Both the position numbers and the translations under genes were made by a program. 64,000 bases of DNA from Deltaproteobacteria bacterium (GTDB lineage: Bacteria; Desulfobacterota; Binatia; Binatales; Binataceae), in assembly GCA_019237115.1 (NCBI GenBank), contig JAFAHS010000159.1:34306-98305 (forward strand). The letters run 5' to 3'. The stretch's first letter is position 1. Every line of letters begins with the position of its first letter. Shown piece after piece: positions 1 to 9,237 of the stretch. Under the pieces are notes generated by a model, which searched no databases, had not been told where the DNA came from, and worked only from the letters and a program-made list of their open reading frames with translations.

Positions 1-147
1 CTTAAAGCGCGGGGGCTGGTCGCGGAGGTGCCGTTTTGCCAGCCGGACGCGAGGTGCGGTTTCATCAGGTCAGTCGCAGGCGTGGTGAAAGTCCGCCGGG
101 GAAGGCGTCGAGCTCCGGCCCGCTGCTCGCTGCGAATGGTGACGTGA
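1..147 (+). CDS. Partial C-terminus, possibly class III CoA-transferase
   Basis: The reading frame enters from the left edge and stops at TGA 145-147, so only 48 codons are visible. The opening residues LKARGLVAEV resemble the C-terminal region of CaiB/BaiF-type CoA-transferases, in which a similar RGLVVEV strand precedes a phrase ending FIRSP; here FIRSV follows. The Arg-rich remainder fits poorly, so a frameshift is possible. It runs in the same direction as the amidohydrolase that begins about 80 bases later. This is a resemblance call on a short fragment. Confidence 0.3.
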   Translation, partial: LKARGLVAEVPFCQPDARCGFIRSVAGVVKVRRGRRRAPARCSLRMVT

Positions 148-229
148 AAGCCTTTTCGCTTCGACGGCTGCTGCGATAGTGTATCGCCTCAAGCGCGCCT
201 AAGGGGCATGCCTGCGAAGGAGAGTGGTC

Positions 230-1702
230 ATGTCGAGCAATGGCAAATCCAAAACCATCCATGATCGCCTGGGCCATCCGGTAATCGATGCGGATGGGCA
301 CTACCTGGAGTTTGGACCCTCGATTCTCGACTATCTGAAGCGGGTTGCGGGCGACAAGGTCGCGGAGACCTTCCTCGGGCGCAACGAGCGCGTGGCGCAC
401 GTGCTCAATCAAACTCCCGAGGAGCGGCGCGAACAGCGGCGCGCCCAGGAGGCCTTCTGGGCCGCCCCAACCAAGAACACGCGCGACCGCGCAACCGCGC
501 TGCTGCCGCGGTTGCTCTACGAACGCCTCGATGAACTGGGGTTCGACTTCACCGTGCTCTATCCTACCGCCGGCCTCGGAGTCCCGTTCATTCCCGACGA
601 GGAATTGCGGCGCGCGACCTGTCGCGCATTCAACATGTACGTGGCGGATCATTTCCGCGAATTTGCCGATCGGATGACGCCGGCAGCCGTGGTCCCGATG
701 TACTCCCCGACCGAAGCGCTCGAAGAACTCGAATATGCGGTGCACACCCTCGGGCTCAAGGTCATCGTGATGGGCAGCATGGTGCGCCGTCCCATCAAGG
801 CGGTGGAGCGCAAAGCACCGGCCGCTGGCCGTTACGCTTCCTGGTACGACATGCTGGGGCTCGACAGCGAACACGACTACGACCCGGTCTGGGCAAAGTG
901 CGTCGAACTGGGGGTCTCGCCGACTTTCCACACCGGATCGCGCGGAATCGGTTTCCGCGTTTCACCGACCAACTTCACGTATAACCACATCGGCCACTTC
1001 GCCACCGCGAGCGAAGCAGTATGCAAGGCCATCTTCATGGGCGGCGTGACGCGCCGCTTCCCTTCCCTGAAACTGGGATTTTTGGAAGGCGGTGTGGGAT
1101 GGGCCTGCACCTTGTACTGCGATCTGATCGGCCATTGGAAAAAGCGCAACCTCAAGGCGCTCGAGGAGGTCAATCCCGCCAACCTCGACCGCGCACTGCT
1201 GTCAGAATTGATCCGCCGCTACGGCGGAGAAGAGCTCGCCCGCCGCTCCGAGGCTTCCCGCAGCGTCGCCGGCGGCCAACGCGGCGACGCGGTCGGCGGC
1301 ATTCGCCAGCTGGATGATTTTGCCGCCTGCAAGATCGAGCGTCCCGAGGATATCCGCGATCTGTTTGTGAAGAATTTCTATTTCGGCTGCGAAGCTGATG
1401 ATCCGGTCAACGCGTGGGCATTCAACCGGCGTGCGAATCCCTACGGGGCACGGCTCAACACCCTGTTCGGGTCGGACATCGGGCATTTCGATGTGGTGGA
1501 CATGGCCGAGGTACTGATCGAAGCCCACGAACTGGTCGACGACGGCCTCATCACTCCGGATGATTTCCGCGACTTCGTGTTCGAGAGCCCGGTGCGATTC
1601 TGGGGAGAGGCCAATCCCAACTTCTTCAAGGGTACGTCGGTGGAGGGCGCCGCGGCGAAACTACTTCGCGAAACCTCGGCACAGGCTGCCGCCGCGCTCT
1701 GA
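230..1702 (+). CDS. Amidohydrolase family protein (TIM-barrel metal hydrolase)
   Basis: A 490-residue amidohydrolase-2 type protein. Seen: the N-terminal metal-binding signature DADGHYLE at about residues 20-27, a PTFHTGS histidine strand near residue 236 and a C-terminal GSDIGHFD segment near residue 410, in the order expected of the metal-dependent TIM barrel. Known for the family: hydrolysis or decarboxylation of cyclic or aromatic acids using one divalent metal. The substrate cannot be told. ATG 230 is chosen over the upstream GTG 224 because GAAGGAGA ends about eight bases before it. A small membrane protein follows after 23 bases and is probably co-transcribed. Confidence 0.85.
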   Translation: MSSNGKSKTIHDRLGHPVIDADGHYLEFGPSILDYLKRVAGDKVAETFLGRNERVAHVLNQTPEERREQRRAQEAFWAAPTKNTRDRATALLPRLLYERLDELGFDFTVLYPTAGLGVPFIPDEELRRATCRAFNMYVADHFREFADRMTPAAVVPMYSPTEALEELEYAVHTLGLKVIVMGSMVRRPIKAVERKAPAAGRYASWYDMLGLDSEHDYDPVWAKCVELGVSPTFHTGSRGIGFRVSPTNFTYNHIGHFATASEAVCKAIFMGGVTRRFPSLKLGFLEGGVGWACTLYCDLIGHWKKRNLKALEEVNPANLDRALLSELIRRYGGEELARRSEASRSVAGGQRGDAVGGIRQLDDFAACKIERPEDIRDLFVKNFYFGCEADDPVNAWAFNRRANPYGARLNTLFGSDIGHFDVVDMAEVLIEAHELVDDGLITPDDFRDFVFESPVRFWGEANPNFFKGTSVEGAAAKLLRETSAQAAAAL

Positions 1703-1725
1703 GCACTGCGAAGGAGTACTTCGGT

Positions 1726-2130
1726 TTGGACAAACCACACCGCGGTCTCCTGCTCACGGCCCTCGCAATTCTCTTCGCGATGGCCGCAGTCCAGGACATT
1801 CTCAAACCTTTCCATTTGGAGGGACCCACCACCGGACTGGTCTTTCTGGGAACTCGTCTGAGCGGCTCCAGCAACCTCGTGATGAGCGTCGTGCTCGCGA
1901 TCTTCCTGGCCAGCTACGCGGTCGGCATCTGGCGGATGAACAAGTATGCTCTCACGCTGGGATTTATCTACGCCGTCTACGTAGTCTTCAATATTGTTAT
2001 CTTCTCCATAAAATATGCCGGGCAGGATACTGGCTCGGCCGCGTTTCTAGTGGGCTTCGTCATTAGCGCCATCGCGATTCCGTGGGCCTCCGTAATATTG
2101 CTGTGGCGTCGTCGCGATGAACTCGTGTAA
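1726..2130 (+). CDS. Small four-helix membrane protein, unknown function
   Basis: A 134-residue protein with four hydrophobic segments (about residues 6-25, 45-68, 75-95 and 105-125) and a basic C-terminal end WRRRDELV, consistent with an inner-membrane protein. I do not recognise the family. The start is TTG 1726: AAGGAG lies nine bases upstream and no ATG fits better. It follows the amidohydrolase by 23 bases in the same direction and is probably its operon partner. It converges on the MFS gene, with only about 40 bases between the stops. Confidence 0.65.
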   Translation: MDKPHRGLLLTALAILFAMAAVQDILKPFHLEGPTTGLVFLGTRLSGSSNLVMSVVLAIFLASYAVGIWRMNKYALTLGFIYAVYVVFNIVIFSIKYAGQDTGSAAFLVGFVISAIAIPWASVILLWRRRDELV

Positions 2131-2173
2131 CGGCGTCAATACGAAGGCTCTAGGTTTGGGGCGCGCCAACACG

Positions 2174-3412
2174 CTACGCCGAGCCACTCACCGCGCCTCG
2201 CCGGACTTCGTCTTTCAGCGGAAGCAGGGCCACGTATGATGCGAACGCGCTGATGAGCGAATACGCGATCGCCCATCGATAACTGCCCGTGCGATCCACG
2301 ATCATACCGGCGAGCGGGGGACCCAAAAGGGCTCCGACACCGCCGCTCGTATAGAGAAGCCCCATCATGGTGCCGAGCTTGCTTACGCCGAACAGCTCGG
2401 CGATCACGGCCGGCGACAATGCGACGAATCCGCCGTAGCCCGCCCCGAGCACCAACGCGAACGCCACCAGCGCCAGGTAGGAAGTGCCAACCAGCCAGAT
2501 GGCAAAACTCACGGTCAGCACCAAGTAGCAGGTCTTCAACAGAAAAATCACGCTGATCCGATCTGCGAGAGCGCCGAGACCCAATCGCCCCACGACACTG
2601 GCTCCGCCAATCGCTCCGACCAGCGCGGCCGCCGCGACATCGCTGGTCCCGTGGTCGTGGGCGAACGCCGGCAAATATACGAACGGCACGAACAGCGCCA
2701 GCGAAGACAAAAACGAGTTGAGGTACAGAAGGCCGAAGGTGGGCGTACGAATTGCCTCACGGACATTGATTTGGCTCGGCACCACGCGGACGGGCGGGCG
2801 CTCGGCGGCGGCGGCGCACCCGAGCAGGACACTTCCGCCGACAATCCCGAACACGATATCGGTGGTGCGCCATCCGAGGTGCCGTATCATTACGGCGGCC
2901 AGCGGCGCGACCGCCACAGTCCCGCAGCCGATTCCTGCGACCGCGATTCCCATGGCAGTGTTGCGCCGTTTGAGAAACCACCCCCCGACCACGGCCACCA
3001 TCGGGACGTAGGCGGCGGCGATTCCGGTCCCGACTCCGATGCTGTAGGTGAGGTAGCCGATCCACAGACGGTCGATAAACCCGGTTAGAATGAGTCCGCT
3101 CGCCATCACCAGGGCGCCGACCGAAACTATAATCCGCGGTCCGAACCGATCGGCAAGGTGCCCGGCGAGCGACCCGCTCATTGACCAGACGAACACGGTC
3201 AAGGAAAAGACCACCGCGGTCTCCCCGCGGGCGGCGCCGAATTCAAGCGCCATGGGTTTGAAAAACGCGCCGAAACTGTATGCGACGCCGTACGAGACGA
3301 ACATCGCAACGAACGCCGCCCCGGTGATTCGCCACGCGCGTGGCGAATCAAACAGCTCGAGCGCGCGTTGCTCCTCGCGGCTCAGCGGCCCCGCCAAGTC
3401 GGAAATTTCCAT
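2174..3412 (-). CDS. MFS transporter
   Basis: A 412-residue major facilitator superfamily permease with about twelve hydrophobic helices. The loop between helices 2 and 3 carries the family motif A as GHLADRFGPR, and a second degenerate copy, GRLGLGALADR, occurs after the central loop. The overall arrangement resembles the monocarboxylate/oxalate-formate antiporter group, which suggests an organic anion substrate; that is inference. The start is taken at ATG 3412 rather than TTG 3424, with no strong ribosome binding site for either. It is convergent with the small membrane protein to its left. Confidence 0.8.
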   Translation of the reverse strand: MEISDLAGPLSREEQRALELFDSPRAWRITGAAFVAMFVSYGVAYSFGAFFKPMALEFGAARGETAVVFSLTVFVWSMSGSLAGHLADRFGPRIIVSVGALVMASGLILTGFIDRLWIGYLTYSIGVGTGIAAAYVPMVAVVGGWFLKRRNTAMGIAVAGIGCGTVAVAPLAAVMIRHLGWRTTDIVFGIVGGSVLLGCAAAAERPPVRVVPSQINVREAIRTPTFGLLYLNSFLSSLALFVPFVYLPAFAHDHGTSDVAAAALVGAIGGASVVGRLGLGALADRISVIFLLKTCYLVLTVSFAIWLVGTSYLALVAFALVLGAGYGGFVALSPAVIAELFGVSKLGTMMGLLYTSGGVGALLGPPLAGMIVDRTGSYRWAIAYSLISAFASYVALLPLKDEVRRGAVSGSA

Positions 3413-3530
3413 GTGCAGGAGCAAACTCGCTCAGTGACGGACCCGATGCAAGCTCGCAGGCCGGGCGGCACACCGTGGCGCGGAGCAGCGTCCGTTCCGG
3501 ATGAAGCGGACACTGCCGCGAGCCTTTCAC

Positions 3531-4004
3531 TCAAGCAAGGTGCGCTTCAACGAACCACAGCCACTTGTCGGTGCCACGCGAGATTTCAGTAAAGATGTCC
3601 GCGCTGTCCCTGTCGCCGAGTTCGTCGGTTTCGTCGATCGCCTTGCGCACGCTCTTGCCGTAAGCAGCCAACGCGGAGGACAGCGCTTCGACGTGATCGT
3701 GCTGCCGATGTGCCTCGTGCGGATACTCCTTGAGTTGGGTGCGCTGCGCGACCTGATGCACCGTGCCCTCCGCGACACCGCCGAGCTGAACCACTCGCTC
3801 CGCGAGCAGGTCGGTGTATTCCTCTGCATCGTCCACTATTTCATCGAACAGCTTGTGCAGTGCGATGAAGCTCTCACCTTTGACGTTCCAGTGCGCCTGC
3901 TTCGCCTGATGCATCAGATCGAAGCTGTCCGCCAGCCGCGCATTGAGAATCTTGATGACCGCCTCGCGGGCGGGGGCGGGTATATCGTTCTTGGTCTGGT
4001 TCAT
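3531..4004 (-). CDS. dps: Dps-family ferritin-like DNA-protection protein
   Basis: A 157-residue Dps protein, expected to oxidise Fe(II) with hydrogen peroxide, store the iron in a dodecamer and protect DNA. The intersubunit ferroxidase ligands are all present with family spacing: H38, H50, D54, D65 and E69, with the signature AHWNVKG around residues 37-43. The N-terminus is short with few lysines, so DNA binding may be weak. ATG 4002-4004 has AGGAGG about nine bases upstream. It is transcribed divergently from a PerR-type repressor, and the shared intergenic space holds a PerR-box-like palindrome, so peroxide induction is likely. Confidence 0.92.
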   Translation of the reverse strand: MNQTKNDIPAPAREAVIKILNARLADSFDLMHQAKQAHWNVKGESFIALHKLFDEIVDDAEEYTDLLAERVVQLGGVAEGTVHQVAQRTQLKEYPHEAHRQHDHVEALSSALAAYGKSVRKAIDETDELGDRDSADIFTEISRGTDKWLWFVEAHLA

Positions 4005-4067
4005 TTTCGGGTCCTCCTGATCTGGTCTACGTCTTGCTGCTCTTCTCGAGGTCTAAGCAAGAGCACT

Positions 4068-4096
4068 TCTTATTTTAGATTTATTCTAAGTTAAGA
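4068..4096. promoter_or_regulatory. PerR/Fur-box-like operator between dps and perR
   Basis: TTAGATTTATTCTAA at 4075-4089 matches the 7-1-7 PerR consensus TTATAATnATTATAA at 12 of 14 positions. It sits in a longer imperfect palindrome of two 12-base arms (10 of 12 paired) around TTTAT. It lies between the divergent dps and Fur-family genes, as expected for an operator controlling both. Confidence 0.7.
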
Positions 4097-4177
4097 CCTG
4101 TTTGAGTCAAGGGTTCATTCTGTTAGAGTTTGGCTGGTTGGGCAGGCTTCCCCAAGGCTGCCGGGACCGTGACTGCG

Positions 4178-4636
4178 ATGCGTTCACCAGCACCAACCCG
4201 ATCTGTTTCCCTGCTCGAGCGGTTGCGGAGATGCGGGCTTCGTCTGACCGCTCAGCGTCGGGTGGTTGCCGAAACCCTGGAAGGCGTTCACGTGCACCTT
4301 ACGGCCGAGCAGGTCTACGAACGCGCGACCGCGCGGCTGCCGGAAATCAGCCGGGCGACCGTGTACAATACGCTAAACCAGTTCCATCAACTCGGCGTGG
4401 TGCGGGAAATAACCCTCGATGACGGTCCCAAGCGCTACGATCCCAACGCCGGGCAGCGGCACCAGCATTTGATCTGCGAGCGCTGCGGGACGGTCAGAGA
4501 CGTAATCCCGCGGGGTGCGATCGCGTTGCCGCAAAGAGAGCGTCACGGCTTTTCGGTAAGCACGGTAGAGGTTGTCTTTCGCGGACTTTGCCCCGCTTGC
4601 GCGGCGGGATCCCGGGAGACTTCGGACCACGATTGA
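4178..4636 (+). CDS. perR: Fur-family repressor, PerR type
   Basis: A 152-residue Fur-superfamily regulator. An N-terminal winged helix (recognition segment SRATVYNTLNQFHQLG, about residues 58-73) is followed by a dimerisation domain with two structural zinc CxxC pairs, C100/C103 and C138/C141. The metal-sensing residues include H95, H97 and D108. The Asp at 108 matches the PerR-specific Asp (Fur has Glu there), favouring peroxide sensing by histidine oxidation. ATG 4178 is preferred; the in-frame TTG 4130 would add 16 unconserved residues. It is divergent from dps across a PerR-box-like palindrome, so it probably represses both genes. Confidence 0.88.
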   Translation: MRSPAPTRSVSLLERLRRCGLRLTAQRRVVAETLEGVHVHLTAEQVYERATARLPEISRATVYNTLNQFHQLGVVREITLDDGPKRYDPNAGQRHQHLICERCGTVRDVIPRGAIALPQRERHGFSVSTVEVVFRGLCPACAAGSRETSDHD

Positions 4637-4802
4637 GATTTTCTCAACCGCGTCCTGGATACGCCGTCCCGCTACAGATGCGCCGCCTTTCGCCCATGCC
4701 GCAAGGCACACGGGGACAGTTCCAGGGGGCGCAGGCGCGGTAGTGGCACACCAGATGACCAGATATTTTGCGCCGCTGCCACTCCCCAAGTAGGGTAGGC
4801 CT

Positions 4803-6209
4803 ATGAGCACAGCTCAAATTCGCAGCTTCGTCGACAACCTGTGGGACCGGGAAATTATTCCTGCGCTCATTGAGTTCGGGCGCATCCCCAACAAATCGGT
4901 CTCCTTCGATCCCGAATGGGCATCGCGCGGGCACATGCAGCGCGCCGTCGATCTGCTGAGCAAATGGGCACAGCACCATGCTACTCCCGGCATGAAGCTC
5001 GAGGTCGCGCACATCGAAGGACGCACGCCGCTCATCTTCATCGATGTACCCGGAACCTCCGACGATCAGGTGCTGCTCTACGGCCACCTGGACAAACAGC
5101 CCGAGATGGCAGGCTGGCGCAAAGGCCTCGACCCGTGGGCTCCCGTGCGCGAAGGCGACCTGCTCTACGGTCGGGGCCTTGCCGACGATGGTTACGCGAT
5201 GTTCGCGTGTCTCGCGGCGCTCGGCGCTTTGCGGGCTGCGAAAATGCCGCACGCACGCTGCACAATTATTGTCGAGGCTTGCGAGGAAAGCGGCAGCTTC
5301 GATTTACCGCCATACATCGATCTGCTCGCAGAGCGCATCGGGCGTCCCAGCCTGGTTGTCGCGCTCGATTCGGGATGCGGGAACTATGAGCAGCTCTGGT
5401 GTACGACATCACTGCGCGGACTTGCCGGCGGAACCCTGCGCGTGGAGATGCTCACCGAGGGCATTCACTCCGGGGCGAGCGGCCAGGTGGCGGACACCTT
5501 TAGGGTCGCGCGTCATTTGCTCAGTCGCATCGAGAACCCGGAGACCGGCGCAGTGAGCGATCCTGCTTTCAACGTCGCCATTCCGCGCGCGCGGCTCAAC
5601 GAGACTAAGGCCTCGGTACAAGGCGTCGCACCAGGAGCGAGCGACTTGCCACTGGTCGTGGGTGCCGCACCCGTGACCGACGACGTCGTCGAACGCATCA
5701 TCAACAGCACCTGGCGGCCCGCTCTTTCGATAATCGGCGCGGAAGGTCTTCCACCGGCGTCCAACGCGGGCAACGTCCTCAGACCGATGACGGCTCTCAA
5801 GTTGTCGCTCCGCCTCCCACCAAACTGCAATTCACAAAAGGCGACCGCCAGGCTCAAGGCATTGTTGGAATCTAACCCTCCCTACGGTGCGAAGGTGAGC
5901 TTCGATGCGGACTGGGAAGCAGACGGATGGGACGCGCCCGAATTTGCTCCGTGGCTCAAAAAATCAATGGATGAGGCATCTTTAGCCTACTTCGGTAAAC
6001 CGGCCGCATACATGGGACTCGGCGGAACGATTCCGTTCATGGCGATGCTCGGCGAACGCTTCCCGCAGGCGCAGTTTCTTATTACCGGCGTCCTGGGTCC
6101 GCGCTCGAACGCCCACGGCCCTAACGAATTCCTGCACATTCCCACCGGCCGAAGCGTGACCTGCTGCGTCGCCCAGGTGATCGCCGATCACTTTCGCCGT
6201 TCCCCCTGA
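4803..6209 (+). CDS. M20-family metallopeptidase (dipeptidase-like)
   Basis: A 468-residue M20 hydrolase expected to use two zinc ions to cleave dipeptides or acyl-amino acids in the cytoplasm. Seen: YGHLDKQ with ligand H95 and D97, the bridging aspartate in GLADDGYA near residue 128, the general base pair in ACEESGS near residues 161-162, and a C-terminal histidine in NAHGPNEF. The dimerisation lid lies between about residues 205 and 340. Length and order fit the carnosinase/CNDP-like branch. ATG 4803 follows AGGGTAGG. It stands alone, 166 bases after perR. Confidence 0.88.
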   Translation: MSTAQIRSFVDNLWDREIIPALIEFGRIPNKSVSFDPEWASRGHMQRAVDLLSKWAQHHATPGMKLEVAHIEGRTPLIFIDVPGTSDDQVLLYGHLDKQPEMAGWRKGLDPWAPVREGDLLYGRGLADDGYAMFACLAALGALRAAKMPHARCTIIVEACEESGSFDLPPYIDLLAERIGRPSLVVALDSGCGNYEQLWCTTSLRGLAGGTLRVEMLTEGIHSGASGQVADTFRVARHLLSRIENPETGAVSDPAFNVAIPRARLNETKASVQGVAPGASDLPLVVGAAPVTDDVVERIINSTWRPALSIIGAEGLPPASNAGNVLRPMTALKLSLRLPPNCNSQKATARLKALLESNPPYGAKVSFDADWEADGWDAPEFAPWLKKSMDEASLAYFGKPAAYMGLGGTIPFMAMLGERFPQAQFLITGVLGPRSNAHGPNEFLHIPTGRSVTCCVAQVIADHFRRSP

Positions 6210-6489
6210 TTGCCGCCCGAAGCTTCGGGTTTCATCCAAGACAGGGATTGGCCCTGGTCATTTTTCGGACACCAATTGCCAGCAGACGCGTCGCCACCAG
6301 GTGCGTCGCGGGACACCTATCGCGAAACAGAACCCGGGCCCCGCGGTGATCATGCGGTCCCGATTCGCTTCCGGATGCGGTGCCGCAAGCCGCCACCCCG
6401 AGTCCTGACTTTGCCTCACGCGGGCGGGAGTCCCGTGCGGCTCAGCCCGCGCCGCTCCTTACCGCCGCGGCCGCGAGGCCCTGCGCCTA

Positions 6490-7248
6490 TCAGGGAACGA
6501 CCACCGAACCGCCGCTGATGCTGATAACCTCCCCGGTGATGTAAGAGGACAGATCACTTGCAAGAAACAGCGCGAGGTTAGCGACTTCGCGCGGCTCACC
6601 CAGTCTTCCCATCGGATTACGCTTCTTTGATGCCTCGAACATCTGCTTGGGATAAATCCGTTCGAGGAACGGGTTGTAAATAACCGTCGGTGCGATGGCA
6701 TTGACGCGAATTCCCTTACCGGCCAACTCACCGGACGCCGCCCGCGTCAAGCCCATCACTCCCGCCTTGGCAGCTGAATAAGCGGCTTCACCGCCGGACG
6801 ATGCCAGCCACCCTGCCGCGGATGCCATATTCACAATCGCGCCCTTGCCCTGTTCCATCATGTGCGGCACGACCGAGCGAATGGCCCAAAAGGTTCCACG
6901 CAGACATACATTCATTACCAGGTCCCAGGTCTCGTCCTTGAGCTGCCAGATGGGCTCCAGCTTGTTGATGCCGGCGTTGTTGAAGAGAATGTCTATGCGT
7001 CCGTATTTCTCGTGGGTCCTGGCGACAGCGCCCTCGATTTGATCCCGTTGGGTCACGTCGACCGGGATTCCGAGCACCTCGCATTTGAACTGCTCGCCCA
7101 GTTCGGCCGCAGTCTCCTCGGTGCGCTTCGCGTGCGCATCGGTGATAACCACGGTCGCGCCCTCTTCGAGAAAACGGGCTGCCACTGCATGACCGATTCC
7201 GACTCCGGCCCCTGCGGTGATCAGCGCTACCCTGTTCTCCAGCAGCAT
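6490..7248 (-). CDS. SDR-family oxidoreductase
   Basis: A 252-residue short-chain dehydrogenase/reductase with an NAD(P)-binding TAGAGVGIGH loop at the N-terminus, an NNAGI motif, and the catalytic pair in AAYSAAKAG (YxxxK). The C-terminus GEVISISGGSVVVP is typical of FabG-like members. The substrate is unknown. The start is ATG 7248 with GGAGGT eight bases upstream; the longer frame to 7341 is unsupported. It is the last of three minus-strand genes (dioxygenase, VOC protein, SDR), but the 306-base gap to the VOC gene makes a shared transcript uncertain. Confidence 0.88.
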   Translation of the reverse strand: MLLENRVALITAGAGVGIGHAVAARFLEEGATVVITDAHAKRTEETAAELGEQFKCEVLGIPVDVTQRDQIEGAVARTHEKYGRIDILFNNAGINKLEPIWQLKDETWDLVMNVCLRGTFWAIRSVVPHMMEQGKGAIVNMASAAGWLASSGGEAAYSAAKAGVMGLTRAASGELAGKGIRVNAIAPTVIYNPFLERIYPKQMFEASKKRNPMGRLGEPREVANLALFLASDLSSYITGEVISISGGSVVVP

Positions 7249-7554
7249 GGGGTACCTCCGACGCTTCGATCCAATAGCTGCCCGCTTGGCTGCACGATTG
7301 TCAACTCGCGAAGTGGTGCCAACCCGCGACGAGACGGCCACCGGTCGAGGATCTTATCGGCGCACGGACTGGAAAATTGTGGCAAACGGTGGAAATCCGC
7401 GATTTACGGTGCCGCATCTCCCGCTGGTCGTTCCAACCGGGGGGACAGAGGGCGTGTTCCGCCTGGACCCTTCAAACACCTCCCTGTTTCCGCCACTGCC
7501 GAGGTCGAATTTATCGGCACGCGGCGGACCTGGGCGCACAACTTTAGAGGCCTT
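7249..7554. other. Intergenic gap, no gene seen
   Basis: About 300 bases between the SDR and VOC genes. It holds only the SDR ribosome binding site at its left end; I see no coding, RNA or strong hairpin signal. Confidence 0.5.
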
Positions 7555-7953
7555 CTATTTCTGCGGCGGACGACCCTTCGACTCGTCGAAATACCGCATG
7601 GCACACACCACGTTTCCCTCCGTATCTCTGAATTGGATCAATTCACCGACGGTGGGAATGGTCATCTTGGGTACGGTTATCTGGCCTCCCTCGCGTCCGA
7701 TCGCCGCGGCGATCTCGTCGACGTCCTCCACGGCGATGGTGCACTGAAAGCCGACGCACCGATCCTCGTCCTTGGGCCGCTCGTGCACGGCCCCGTGGAT
7801 GCCGGGATCGGTCTCGTCACCGGTTGCGATCAGGAAAAACCCCGGGGGGCCCCACGCTGAGAAGCGCCATCCGAATACGCTTTGATAGAATTTACGTGCG
7901 CGATCGACGTCATCGGCATGCACATCGAAGTGCGCAATGTTCCTTGCAACCAT
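7555..7953 (-). CDS. VOC-family (glyoxalase/bleomycin-resistance fold) protein
   Basis: A 132-residue vicinal-oxygen-chelate fold protein. Seen: the family opening NIAHFDVHADDVDRARKFYQ, a GWRF turn, a VEDVDE helix in the second half and a closing RDTEGNVVCAM strand. The closest subgroup is the predicted lactoylglutathione-lyase-like proteins; enzymatic activity is not implied. The start is ATG 7953 with GGAGGT upstream; the longer frame to 8040 lacks support. It lies 108 bases downstream of the dioxygenase gene on the same strand and may share its transcript. Confidence 0.85.
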   Translation of the reverse strand: MVARNIAHFDVHADDVDRARKFYQSVFGWRFSAWGPPGFFLIATGDETDPGIHGAVHERPKDEDRCVGFQCTIAVEDVDEIAAAIGREGGQITVPKMTIPTVGELIQFRDTEGNVVCAMRYFDESKGRPPQK

Positions 7954-8061
7954 CACCGGGACCTCCGTCGCACGAGATGGTCTATCTTGCCTGCTACGCA
8001 CCCGGAGCGCTGGCGACGTCCTGCCAGAATATATCGGCAATGCGTCAAGATAGACGGGAGC

Positions 8062-9237
8062 TTAATCGCGCCTGAATGCGAGGGTTTCGTCGATCAGCTG
8101 CTTCAGCCACTTCATATATGGAGTGCCGCCGGTTCCACGCGGATCATCGGTCCATCGATTGATATATTCCTGGGCCCAGCCGTAGTGGACTGAACGAAAT
8201 TCGGCCATCGCATCGAGGACGGCGTTGTAGTTCTGCTTGCTCGCGAAGGTGCGAACAGCAGGCATTGATTCCACCGTCTCGAGCAATCGACGATGCTCGG
8301 CTGGCATGTAGTTGCGCATATCGATCAGATGGTTGGTCAACATCGACGGCCGGTGCGGAATCTTCATAAATGCGACCAGCAGCGGCATGATACTGCTCTG
8401 CGCCCCGGTCTCGCCGCGAAAATTCATCCGCAGCCGCGCCGCCGAGCCGGCGGCCACCCGACCGCCGGGCACCTCGGCCTCGTACTCGACGTCTTCGAAA
8501 AACCGGATATAGGGGCGGAAAGTCTTATAGTAGAGCGCGGGGCTCATCTTCTCCGGAATTCGCCGCAACACTCGAACCTGGTCGTTTACTGCGCCCGCAA
8601 TTTTCTCCACCGCGTCATCAACGAGCGAGGATGCGTTCGCATCCAGCGCCGCCTGCGTCGCGGCGACCGCGTCGAGGATCCGAGCCGCGGTCGCCTCGAT
8701 CTCGACGTGCACCAGGATGAACCAATGCTCGTCGTAGAGGTGGACGAAATTCTGGATTGTGTCGATATTTCCGAGTGTGATCGGTTGGTTGGGCTGGAAC
8801 CGCTTCCAGTTATACAAGGCATAGCCGTCGTAGCTCAGAATCGGTGGTCGATTCAGGAGCTGGCAGGCACGGCACAACGGGACCGCCAGGTTCGCGGGCA
8901 GCACCCTGCTCGGTTCCTCACCGACCTGGTTGATGTAAGCGGAGGCAAGAAAGCCGACCCGTAGGTAGTACAGCTGGAGTTGCGGAAGGTTGTTCGCCTG
9001 CACCGTGCCTTCCGGCCAAAGCGGAATCTCCAGCGAGCGCGCATAACGGCGAAAGGCGTGGTCTTGCAGGAGACTCGGCAGATCGCGACCGATTTCGTCC
9101 AGCCCCGAGAATTCGCAATCGTCAGGGAACCGCCTCAGCGGATCATGCTCAGGCAGAAACCCGCGCGAGCGAAATTTCCCATCGATGAGTCGACGGCCGG
9201 TCGAATCTCCTGCGTTGTCGCGTCCCGCCTCAGGCAT
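8062..9237 (-). CDS. Indoleamine 2,3-dioxygenase-like heme protein
   Basis: A 391-residue IDO-family protein, expected to open the indole ring of L-tryptophan to N-formylkynurenine at heme. Conserved segments appear in family order: PPILSYDGYALYNW near 130, FRPYIRFF, RGETGAQSSIMP in the substrate-binding region, and FRSVHYGWAQEYI, whose H351 aligns with the proximal heme ligand, followed by the glycine loop GTGGTPYMKWLKQ. ATG 9237 has AGGAGGTG upstream. No kynureninase or formamidase is adjacent, so the physiological substrate could be another indole or indoleamine. A VOC protein and an SDR lie downstream on the same strand. Confidence 0.88.
   Translation of the reverse strand: MPEAGRDNAGDSTGRRLIDGKFRSRGFLPEHDPLRRFPDDCEFSGLDEIGRDLPSLLQDHAFRRYARSLEIPLWPEGTVQANNLPQLQLYYLRVGFLASAYINQVGEEPSRVLPANLAVPLCRACQLLNRPPILSYDGYALYNWKRFQPNQPITLGNIDTIQNFVHLYDEHWFILVHVEIEATAARILDAVAATQAALDANASSLVDDAVEKIAGAVNDQVRVLRRIPEKMSPALYYKTFRPYIRFFEDVEYEAEVPGGRVAAGSAARLRMNFRGETGAQSSIMPLLVAFMKIPHRPSMLTNHLIDMRNYMPAEHRRLLETVESMPAVRTFASKQNYNAVLDAMAEFRSVHYGWAQEYINRWTDDPRGTGGTPYMKWLKQLIDETLAFRRD

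Noticed and set aside
65..931. Minus-strand 288-codon frame over the amidohydrolase
   Set aside because: It is antisense to a gene with clear metal-hydrolase motifs and a strong ribosome binding site.
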